From Pseudohongiella sp. (GTDB taxonomy: Bacteria > Pseudomonadota > Gammaproteobacteria > Pseudomonadales > Pseudohongiellaceae), in the NCBI GenBank assembly GCA_030651695.1, contig JAUSCD010000005.1, positions 1-64,000 of the forward strand: a stretch of 64,000 bases of DNA. The letters run 5' to 3'. Position 1 is the stretch's first letter; each line of letters begins with the position of its first letter. A program made the translations under genes and the position numbers. The notes below the pieces were generated by a model. The model ran no database searches and was not told the origin of the DNA. It saw only the letters and a program-made list of their open reading frames with translations. Below are positions 36,327 through 43,948 of the stretch, one piece after another.

Positions 36327-37154
36327 TCACTCTGAGGGCAGGTAGAGCGAGAGCAGACGGGCGAGCTCTCCGTTGGCATGAAGCTCTTTGATACTGCTAT
36401 CAAGCAGGTTGTAAATGGCTTGCGCAGCAGGCGCCTGACGGCTGATACCAAAAAACTTGGGCACTTTCTCCTGAACCCAGGGCACAACATAAATGTTGAT
36501 GCCCTCAACATCGTCAGGTGTGATCGCCCCTGAATGCAGCCCGCCTGTGAACAATTCAGCGGTATAAATCACCAGGTCGCACCTGCCAAGTCTCAGCATG
36601 GTGACAGCCGCAGCAAGATTGTGTGGCTCTCCAGCGGGAATGAGTTCGCTGGCAGGCACCACCGAGCTGGTGTCCCAGCCAGGCATACGACAGACATCGA
36701 GAGCAAGCAAGCGCTCTTTGGTAGTGATGATTTGCATCAAATCCCGGTTTCTTGCTGTTGCCAGCATTGCAGCCCGGGTTTCGTAATGAGAAGCGGGGAT
36801 CAGCAGCAACCGTTGCCTCTCAGCACTGTCCTGAACATCAAGCAGAACATCAACTTCGCCAGACTCAGCCATTGCGAGACAGCGCCTCCAGGGTATCATT
36901 TGATACTCGGCACGAAGCCCCGCGTCATCCAGGATCATGGTCAGCAGGTCGACATTAAAGCCGACTACCCGCCCCCGGTTTTCCGGCAAGTCATAAGAGA
37001 ATGGCGGGAATCCGGTTTCATCCACGCATACTCTGATGATGGCTGGCAGATCGTGGTCGTCATCCGCTTCAGGCTGTCCCAGAGCACAGAGTGGCCCAGC
37101 CACCATAAAAGTACAAAGCAGACAAGTCAGCGAGAGTCTGTAATAGGGAATCAT
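36327..37154 (-). CDS. Periplasmic solute-binding protein (SBP family 3-like)
   Basis: Start at 37154 has GAGGGA upstream; an in-frame start at 37184 lies inside the response regulator gene. The 275-residue product has a signal peptide (about 1-25) and the pattern of family 3 binding proteins: VCVDETGFPPFSY, VVGFNVDLLTMILDDAG, EYQMIPWRRCLAMAESGEVDV. No permease or ATPase gene is near. It follows the kinase and regulator in the same operon, so it may feed a signal to the kinase rather than a transporter. Confidence 0.82.
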   Translation of the reverse strand: MIPYYRLSLTCLLCTFMVAGPLCALGQPEADDDHDLPAIIRVCVDETGFPPFSYDLPENRGRVVGFNVDLLTMILDDAGLRAEYQMIPWRRCLAMAESGEVDVLLDVQDSAERQRLLLIPASHYETRAAMLATARNRDLMQIITTKERLLALDVCRMPGWDTSSVVPASELIPAGEPHNLAAAVTMLRLGRCDLVIYTAELFTGGLHSGAITPDDVEGINIYVVPWVQEKVPKFFGISRQAPAAQAIYNLLDSSIKELHANGELARLLSLYLPSE

Positions 37155-37158
37155 AAAC

Positions 37159-37785
37159 TCAGAGTCCCTCTTCAGCTGACTCAAGTTTGCCGAGTATGTT
37201 GGCGGTGTGCATGAGGTTTTGCACAGTCACCGCCCCCATCTTGCTCATGACCTGGTGGCGATGGGCCTTTATAGTCCTTTCTGTGGTGCCAAGCTCGTAG
37301 GCAATCTGTTTGTTCAGGCGCCCGCGTATCACCAGTTCGTATACTTCCCTCTCTCTCTGGGTCAGTGTTTCATAACGATTTTGCACGTCTTTGACTTTCA
37401 GCCTGCCCTGAAGGTGATTGCTGCTTTCGAGGATGGCCGCTTCTACGGCCTGCAGCAGTAATTCAGTACTGACAGGTTTTGTCAGGATATTGCTGGCCCC
37501 GAGTTTCATTGCCGTTACAGTGGAAGGGATGTCTGCGTGACCAGTCAAAAAAACGATAGGTGGCGTGAATTCCCGCGCCATGAGCAACTCCTGCAACTGG
37601 AAACCACTCATGCCCGCCATTCTGACATCCAGCAATATGCAGCCATGGCCAGAAATCCCTGCTTCCAGAAATGACTCCGCAGAGGAAAATCCCTCGGCGC
37701 TATAGCCGTTAAGATCAAGCGCACGGATGATGGCGTTGCGCAGGTCATCATCATCGTCCACAACGTACACGATAGGTTGGGTCAT
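37159..37785 (-). CDS. FixJ-type response regulator
   Basis: The 208-residue protein has a receiver domain with Asp pair near 10-11 (YVVDDDDDL), phosphoacceptor Asp53 (LLDVRM) and the LTKPV Lys, and a C-terminal LuxR-type helix-turn-helix (TQREREVYELVIRGRLNKQIAYELG, then TIKAHRHQVMSKM). It is a transcription activator. It overlaps the histidine kinase stop by four bases (ATGA) and precedes the binding-protein gene by four bases. Confidence 0.93.
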   Translation of the reverse strand: MTQPIVYVVDDDDDLRNAIIRALDLNGYSAEGFSSAESFLEAGISGHGCILLDVRMAGMSGFQLQELLMAREFTPPIVFLTGHADIPSTVTAMKLGASNILTKPVSTELLLQAVEAAILESSNHLQGRLKVKDVQNRYETLTQREREVYELVIRGRLNKQIAYELGTTERTIKAHRHQVMSKMGAVTVQNLMHTANILGKLESAEEGL

Positions 37786-39244
37786 GCCGGTACCTGTTCA
37801 TATATAGGCAGTGCTATCCGGAATAGTGCCCCGCCGGCACTGTTGTTGGCAAATTCAAGTGAGCCTCCGTGTCGCTCTGCCAATAGTTGTGCAATCCAAA
37901 GCCCTACACCCATGCCGTCGGGTTTATTGGTGAGATAAGGTTTGATATTCGCGCTGGTATCAATAAAGTCCGGCGTCAGCCCCGGGCCGTTATCTGAAAT
38001 AGTGATGTTAAAACTGCCATCGTTTCGCCGGTCAAAACCTATGGTAATCCACCCGTTGTCAATTTCCGCGCCGCGGATCGCATCGGCAGCATTGGCAAGT
38101 ATATTGATTACGATGCGCTGCAATTGTTGTATGTCGCCCATCACGTGGTAATCGAGTGTATCGGTAAGATTGGTAAATTCCACCGGTATATTTCTGAAAC
38201 GGGAGTCATATGCCAGCAATTTCAGCGTCTCGGCAATCAATGCGCGCGCACTGACCGGCTCATGTGGTGTACGGGAGTTCTGTACAATATTGCGGATACT
38301 CTGCACGACTTCGCTGGCGCGGTGGGTCTGCGACACAATGTCTTCCAACACGGATTTGAGCATCGGGTCGGCGCCGGTCTGACGTTTCAGGATTGAAAGC
38401 GCCGATTCGGCATTAAACAGGGCGGCTGCCAGAGGTTGATTGATCTCGTGGGCTATCAACGTGGCAATACTTTGCGCGGCTGTGATGCGTCCTATCCGGT
38501 CAATCTCTTCGGACATTGAGCTGGCTTCAAGCTCCGCTTTGTGGCGTGCCGCGCGTTCATTGACTATTTGCCCAACAAAATCATTTATAGACTGTACCAG
38601 GTCATCAATTTCATTTTTTTCACCGGATCGATCAGGTAATTCCAGCTGTCGATTCTGCCGGATGTCGGCGGGCAGCTCGCTGATAAAGCGTGAAACGGCA
38701 ACTACCGGCCTTATAATCTCGCGCCGCAGATCAAAAAGTACAAAAGCAGAGAAAAAAATCAGAAATAGCAGGGCTGCGCTGCCGACAACAAAAAACTGAC
38801 TGCTGAGAAAGTCACTGACTCCCGGTACCGATAATGATAATTGAGTAGAGCCAACTGCAATCTGGCGCGGACCGTATGCGTGTGTTGTAGTGAGCTCAAT
38901 TGTTGTTGAATTGGTGTCGCCGGTTTGTGCATCGGCTGCAACAGGGACTCTCAGTAGTTCAGCGCCTTCATTGTTCCGCACAACAACTGAGCTGACAGCG
39001 TCCAGCGCGAGGAAAGACTCGGCCAGTGCCTGCGCCTGACGCAGATCATAGTTCCAAAGTGCAACGCTCATGGAGTTGGAGGTGCGGAGAAGGTATTGCT
39101 CCGCCGATTCCTGTGTCACACGTCTTTTCTGGGAGAGTTCAAAGCTGCCTAAAAAAACATGATGATGCTGAACAACAACAGGCCGCTAACAGCAAAGCGC
39201 TGGATTATTTTGTATGCTAGTGGTGAGCGCAAATCAGGTTTCAT
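37782..39244 (-). CDS. Sensor histidine kinase, split by a frameshift at a seven-T run
   Basis: The main frame (37782-39119) encodes a second membrane segment, a HAMP-like linker, the H box LIAHEINQPLAAA, N box NILANAADAI and G box DNGPGL, but begins at a GTG with no first membrane segment. In the neighbouring frame an ATG at 39244 encodes 31 residues with a basic N-terminus and a hydrophobic helix, ending at a TAG exactly after seven T (plus-strand A run 39151-39157). One more T would join both into a 487-residue kinase with a periplasmic loop of about 85 residues. It may be a sequencing error, a real mutation, or transcript slippage. It is coupled to the regulator gene. Confidence 0.82.
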
Positions 39245-39321
39245 CTATCGCATCCATGAAATCGCGGCCGGGCTTAATATTCTTATTAAAATTTCCATTG
39301 TCGCAGGATGCTGCAATACCT

Positions 39322-39351
39322 CATCTGTAGATGTAACTGTACCAAGGTACA
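39322..39351. promoter_or_regulatory. Two adjacent palindromes upstream of the EAL gene
   Basis: CATCT-GT-AGATG (39322-39333) and TGTACC-AA-GGTACA (39338-39351) lie in the region between the histidine kinase and the GAF-GGDEF-EAL gene, about 95 bases before the latter. Such pairs often mark dimer-binding sites; the local FixJ-type regulator is one candidate binder. Confidence 0.4.
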
Positions 39352-39445
39352 ATGAACCATCAGACAATAACACGGGCATGAACAATGCTCTATTGTGTGC
39401 GCTGCCAATTTGAAGCAGCGTTGTTGTCTGCGTCCGGAGCCCTCC

Positions 39446-41350
39446 ATGATCAGCCCGTCAGTTCCCGTAGATGAAACCAACAGGTTGTTTGCACTTTACA
39501 GTCTCCGGATTCTGGGCACAGACCCTGAGCCCGTCTATGACAACATCGCTGCGCTTGCCAGGCAAATCTACAAGGTGCCATTTGCCGGCATCAGTTTTGT
39601 TGATCAACACGAGGTGTGGCTCAAAACCAGCGATACGTCAGGCCTGGTTGAGATCGCGCGGGCGCAGTCTTTGTGCGGTCACGGTATTCTCAGCGACAAC
39701 GCAACCATCATTAACGACATCTTGGCCGATGGACTGTCTCCGGATAACCCCGGGGTAAGCGGCATGAATGTTGGCGGGTCCGGTATCCGCGCATATTGCG
39801 GTGTACCCATCCACGCGCCAACGGGACACAGAGTCGGCATGTTATGCCTGGTTGATGTGGTGCCGCGCAGTTTCTGCGAGTCCGAGCTTCAGCCACTTAA
39901 ACTCATGGCTGCGACAGTAGAAGAATTATTGGTGCGCCATAACAATGTGATGCCTGCGTGTTACATCGACTCACTGACAGGTTTACCTGCCAATCTGGCG
40001 TTAACGGATCAGATCAGTCTATCGCTTGCCAGAGCCAGAAGTGGAAAGCATCGCGTTTCTCTGTTGAGAATAAATATAGACAATTTCAGATTTGTAAACA
40101 GTAGCATTGGAAGGGCTGCAGGGGACCGGCTGATCAGGTCTGTCGGGCAGCGTCTGCGCCCTTGCGTCGGTCAGAACCACATGGTGTTCAAAGAGCCCGG
40201 CGACAACTTCTACGTGCTTTGCCAGAGCGTCTCTGATGCTGCGTTAACAATGTTGGCAAATGAGCTCGCCGCGAAAATTGCAGTGCCCTTTTTTGAAGAC
40301 GGCAACACGCTTGAGCTATCGGCGTCAATTGGCATCGCCAGCGCAGACAGTGGCGGGATAACAGCCGGCGAGCTGATGAACATGGCAGAGGCCGCTCTTC
40401 AGGATGCAAAGAGGCGTGGGCGTGATGTTGTGTGCTTCTTTGACAATCCGGAAGAAGATGGCCAGCCACAGCAGTTTGAAATTTATAGTGATCTGAAAAA
40501 GGCTCTGGGAAATCACGAATTTGAACTTTGCTACCAGCCAACTATTGAGACCGAATCCGGCCGGATACTTGCGATGGAAGCGCTGCTGCGCTGGAATCAT
40601 CCCAGATTGGGTTTGATGTACCCCGCGGACTTTATTGATCTGGCTGAAACAACAGGGCTCATTGTCGCTATCGGTGAGTGGGTGTTACATGAGGCCTGTG
40701 CCCGTGCCCAATCCTGGCGTCAGGATGGCATGCAAGCGTTTGTGGTGTCGGTCAATATGTCTGCTGTTCAGTTCAATCGCGGAGATATATGCCAGACGAT
40801 AAGCCATGCTCTGACGCATTCCGGCTTGCCTGCAAACTATCTTGAGGTCGAATTGACGGAGTCTGTTCTGGTCTCCGGGAATGATATGACCCGGGAGACC
40901 ATCAAAGACCTTAAGCAGATGGGTGTAAGACTCGCGATAGACGATTATGGAACAGGATACTCTGATCTTTCCTGTCTGAGGAACGTTCAGTTCGACAAAA
41001 TTAAAATAGATCAGTCTTCTATACGCAAGCTTGGAGCCGACAAAGAAAATTTTGTGATCGTAAAAACTATCAAGCGAATGGCAGATAGTCTGGGCATTGA
41101 AGTCGTAGCTGAAGGTGTGGAGACCGAAGAAGAGCTTTCAGCACTGAAAGAGCTTGGCATCAGCGAAGTTCAGGGTTATCTGCTGGCACGTCCGGCAGCA
41201 CGGGAAGTTTGTAAGAAGTTGATATCTGCTTATCTGGCCAGAACGCTGCCGGACAATAGGGTGATGCCAAAAACTGGCGTCGGTTGTGCAAATGAACAAC
41301 TGCAAGTGTCGGCCTGTCACGACTCTACATCAGGATCGACGAAAGCCTGA
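39446..41350 (+). CDS. GAF-GGDEF-EAL cyclic-di-GMP phosphodiesterase
   Basis: I choose the ATG at 39446, which has GGAG upstream; the product is 634 residues. A GAF domain (about 25-165) is followed by a GGDEF-type domain whose signature is PGDNF at 251-255, so cyclase activity is unlikely. The EAL domain is complete: MEALLRW at 377-383, the metal pair DDYGTGYS (499-506), DKIKIDQSSI and EGVET at 556-560. It should hydrolyse cyclic di-GMP, with the GAF domain sensing an unknown signal. Its 3' end overlaps the convergent DedA gene by 26 bases. The chemosensory operon starts 0.7 kb downstream. Confidence 0.9.
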   Translation: MISPSVPVDETNRLFALYSLRILGTDPEPVYDNIAALARQIYKVPFAGISFVDQHEVWLKTSDTSGLVEIARAQSLCGHGILSDNATIINDILADGLSPDNPGVSGMNVGGSGIRAYCGVPIHAPTGHRVGMLCLVDVVPRSFCESELQPLKLMAATVEELLVRHNNVMPACYIDSLTGLPANLALTDQISLSLARARSGKHRVSLLRINIDNFRFVNSSIGRAAGDRLIRSVGQRLRPCVGQNHMVFKEPGDNFYVLCQSVSDAALTMLANELAAKIAVPFFEDGNTLELSASIGIASADSGGITAGELMNMAEAALQDAKRRGRDVVCFFDNPEEDGQPQQFEIYSDLKKALGNHEFELCYQPTIETESGRILAMEALLRWNHPRLGLMYPADFIDLAETTGLIVAIGEWVLHEACARAQSWRQDGMQAFVVSVNMSAVQFNRGDICQTISHALTHSGLPANYLEVELTESVLVSGNDMTRETIKDLKQMGVRLAIDDYGTGYSDLSCLRNVQFDKIKIDQSSIRKLGADKENFVIVKTIKRMADSLGIEVVAEGVETEEELSALKELGISEVQGYLLARPAAREVCKKLISAYLARTLPDNRVMPKTGVGCANEQLQVSACHDSTSGSTKA

Positions 41351-41843
41351 CAAGTGCTGCAAGTGCAATCGACCAGAGAGCACAGGCCGCCGCGTCCAGC
41401 ATCAGATAGCGCCGTCGGTCAAATCCGGAAATCCCCAGCATCGCCGGAATCAAACTGCGAATTGCGGGTATAAACCGACCAATAAAAACTGCTCCGCCTG
41501 CGTGCCGGGTAATCATCTGTTCGGTTCGTTGCAGCCGCGCCGAATAACGTTGCCCGAGCCGTGTCTGATGTATACCAGGGCCAAGCCGGCTGCCCGCAAA
41601 AAAACCGAGCTGATCCCCCAGCAACGCACCCGGAAATGACAGCATTGCTATCTGAGCGAGACTGATGAGACCGCTGTTGTACAGCAGGGCCGCAATTGAA
41701 AAAAGAATGATCCCCGAAACAAAAAGGCCTATGCCGATGCATGCTTCAGCAAAAGCCAGCAAAGGGATTGCGAGCAATGTGTACATGCGATTGGCGAGAA
41801 GCCAGTCTGTCATGGCCGGGTCGATGACGATCTTCCTTTTCAC
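41325..41843 (-). CDS. DedA-family membrane protein
   Basis: The 172-residue protein has several hydrophobic segments and the DedA core: FPGALLGDQLGFFAGSRLGP and GRFIPAIRSLIPAMLGISG, the conserved loop with Arg residues. DedA proteins act as lipid scramblases or carriers that maintain undecaprenyl-phosphate or phospholipid recycling. It is shorter than typical DedA (about 200). It converges on the EAL gene with an overlap of 26 bases. Confidence 0.85.
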   Translation of the reverse strand: MKRKIVIDPAMTDWLLANRMYTLLAIPLLAFAEACIGIGLFVSGIILFSIAALLYNSGLISLAQIAMLSFPGALLGDQLGFFAGSRLGPGIHQTRLGQRYSARLQRTEQMITRHAGGAVFIGRFIPAIRSLIPAMLGISGFDRRRYLMLDAAACALWSIALAALVRLSSILM

Positions 41844-41856
41844 AGGGTTGGGGCGG

Positions 41857-41878
41857 TGTCAGCGCCCGAATGCTGACA
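41857..41878. promoter_or_regulatory. Inverted repeat before the chemosensory operon
   Basis: TGTCAGC-N8-GCTGACA is a perfect 7-bp inverted repeat, 14 bases upstream of dedA and about 155 bases before the first mcp gene. It may be an operator for either gene. Confidence 0.35.
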
Positions 41879-42034
41879 GTTACGAACGCGGCAAGCGAAC
41901 AGATCGGTGCCGCTGGATCTTTAAAGCAGGTGGAACCTGTACCAAAGGACAATACGCCCGCAACGCTGGCTGCCGACAACGTTGTGTATAGAGGCCTTTG
42001 CAAGTCAGCCCTGATCAGCCCGGACCGAGAGTAA

Positions 42035-43222
42035 ATGTTAACAGAATCAAACACTAAGACAGTTTTTGTGATGATGACTCCATGCATTGTCGGCATAGTC
42101 ACGATTATAATTGCTCCCCAGATGCTAGCGGGTGTGCTGCCCCTGCTAGTTCTGTTTCCTGCCGCCATCATATTTGGTGTGAGGTCTTTGCAGTCCGGAA
42201 TGCAACAGCAGACGGAGCTGGCCACCACCTTGGGTGATAATCGGCATGACCCGGATGTTGCCCGCTATCTGACCGAACTGGGAACCATTGACGAGGAATT
42301 GACAGCCATCTGGCAAAAACAGATTGATACCTGTATCAGTCAAAGTGAACAGGCAATCAGTGATCTCACATCGCGGTTCAATAGTATTGTCGAGAAACTG
42401 GAGGTCGCCAATTCCCTTTCGCAACAACAGTCGGTGCAAGGTCAGAGCTTTGATGTCATAGACTTCATCAGCAGTTGTGAAGATGCGCTGCGTTGCGTGC
42501 TTGAGACATTAAAAACCACCATGGAAAACCGCGACAGCCTGCTTCGGGAAGTACATGGATTGCTGGCCTACATTGATGAACTCAAGGGTATGGCGAGTTC
42601 AGTGTCAAAAATTGCCGCACAAACCAATCTGCTGGCGCTCAATGCCGCAATTGAAGCCGCAAGGGCGGGTGAGATGGGGCGGGGTTTCTCAATTGTCGCC
42701 GACGAAGTACGGGCGCTATCGAGCAAGTCCGGTGAAACAGGTGAGCTGATCAATAAAACGGTCAGAGTGATCAGCGAAGCAATTACAAAAACATTCAGAA
42801 ACGCCGAAGAAATTGTAAAAGGCGATGACCAGGGTGCCAGCGACTCCAGATCAAAAATAAATGAAGTGCTCGATCAGTTCCGGCGGGTTGCTGACAGCAT
42901 GGAGCGATCGTCAGAGATACTGCGTACCTGCAATAAAGAAATTCAGTTTGATGTCGCCAGTTCGATCGTCCATTTCCAGTTTCAGGACAGAATCAGCCAG
43001 ATACTTTCCCATGTCCAAAGCAATATTGCGGAGTTGCCCCACGAAATCAGGCGGCATGGAGCAAACTATTCGGCTTCCGGAACTTTGCCGTCAGTCGAGT
43101 GGGGCTCGCTGGCAAGAAGTCTGGAAAGTTCCTATGCAACCAGGGAAGAGGAAATCAACCACAAGGGCTCATCAGTAACACATGCCTCCGGGAATGAGAG
43201 CGCAGCAGTCACTTTCTTTTAG
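42035..43222 (+). CDS. Methyl-accepting chemotaxis protein with no periplasmic domain
   Basis: The 395-residue protein has two close membrane segments near the N-terminus (about 10-50), so little or nothing is exposed outside, then a short signalling domain whose hairpin tip is [31 protein letters not shown]. No HAMP domain is clear. A cytoplasmic signal, or input from a partner, is likely. It is the first gene of the chemosensory operon; cheY follows 11 bases downstream. Confidence 0.88.
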   Translation: MLTESNTKTVFVMMTPCIVGIVTIIIAPQMLAGVLPLLVLFPAAIIFGVRSLQSGMQQQTELATTLGDNRHDPDVARYLTELGTIDEELTAIWQKQIDTCISQSEQAISDLTSRFNSIVEKLEVANSLSQQQSVQGQSFDVIDFISSCEDALRCVLETLKTTMENRDSLLREVHGLLAYIDELKGMASSVSKIAAQTNLLALNAAIEAARAGEMGRGFSIVADEVRALSSKSGETGELINKTVRVISEAITKTFRNAEEIVKGDDQGASDSRSKINEVLDQFRRVADSMERSSEILRTCNKEIQFDVASSIVHFQFQDRISQILSHVQSNIAELPHEIRRHGANYSASGTLPSVEWGSLARSLESSYATREEEINHKGSSVTHASGNESAAVTFF

Positions 43223-43233
43223 GAATTTCTACA

Positions 43234-43602
43234 ATGGAAAAAACAGTATTAATCGTCGACGACTCGGCAACCATGCGTCAGCTTATTTCAATGACGCTGA
43301 AAAATGCCGGATACAAGGTCATCGAGGCAAATGATGGTTCTGATGCACTGACAAAACTGAATGGCCCCAAGATCAATTTGATGATCAGTGATGTCAACAT
43401 GCCGGTTATGGATGGCATAACCCTGATTAAAAAGGTCAAAGAGCTGCCATCTTACCGGTTTATGCCCATCATCATGCTGACCACCGAAGCCGGAGACTCT
43501 AAAAAGGCCGAGGGCAAAGCTGCAGGTGCAAAAGCGTGGATTGTAAAACCCTTCCAGCCGGATGTGCTGCTGTCCGCAGTAAAAACGTTGATATTGCCCT
43601 GA
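43234..43602 (+). CDS. cheY: Chemotaxis response regulator
   Basis: The 122-residue single-domain receiver has the acidic pair in LIVDDSATMRQ, phosphoacceptor Asp in MISDVNMPVMDG, Thr in MLTTEAG and Lys in WIVKPFQP. It receives phosphate from CheA. As it lies inside a complete chemosensory operon, it is the likely output, or a phosphate sink. Confidence 0.93.
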   Translation: MEKTVLIVDDSATMRQLISMTLKNAGYKVIEANDGSDALTKLNGPKINLMISDVNMPVMDGITLIKKVKELPSYRFMPIIMLTTEAGDSKKAEGKAAGAKAWIVKPFQPDVLLSAVKTLILP

Positions 43603-43625
43603 GGCCTTAAGGCCGGGAAAAGCTG

Positions 43626-43946
43626 ATGAAAAAGGCAAAAAAAGACTCAAAGCTAAATGTTGTTGGCGAGCTGACAATCTATACCGCCGCAGATCAGAAA
43701 GAGAAACTGGTGGCACTGGTGACCAATCATCCGCTGTCCACCCTGGACCTTTCCGGAGTCACCGAAGTGGACGGGGCTGGCCTGCAACTGCTGATTCTGT
43801 CAAAACTGGAAGCCGGAAGGGTCGGGCACCAGATAGAGTTTATCAATCATAGTGATGCTGTCATCGAGACTATTGAGCTTTGCAATCTCTCCGGCCTTTT
43901 TGACGATCCGGTCATTCTAAGCGAATCCGCAAAAGCCCGAGCATAA
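43626..43946 (+). CDS. STAS-domain protein of the chemosensory operon
   Basis: The 106-residue protein fits a single STAS domain: LNVVGELTIYTAADQKEKL, STLDLSGVTEVDGAGLQLLI and EFINHSDAVIETIELCNL. The loop where SpoIIAA-type proteins have a phosphorylated Ser reads VDGAGLQ, so the Ser is absent. Genes of this type occur between cheY and cheA in several alternative chemosensory clusters; their function there is unclear. Confidence 0.85.
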   Translation: MKKAKKDSKLNVVGELTIYTAADQKEKLVALVTNHPLSTLDLSGVTEVDGAGLQLLILSKLEAGRVGHQIEFINHSDAVIETIELCNLSGLFDDPVILSESAKARA

Positions 43947-43948
43947 AT

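Noticed and set aside
39446-41350. Active diguanylate cyclase in the GAF-GGDEF-EAL protein
   Set aside because: The signature is PGDNF rather than GGDEF, while EAL, DD and EGVE motifs are intact, so it is better seen as a phosphodiesterase.
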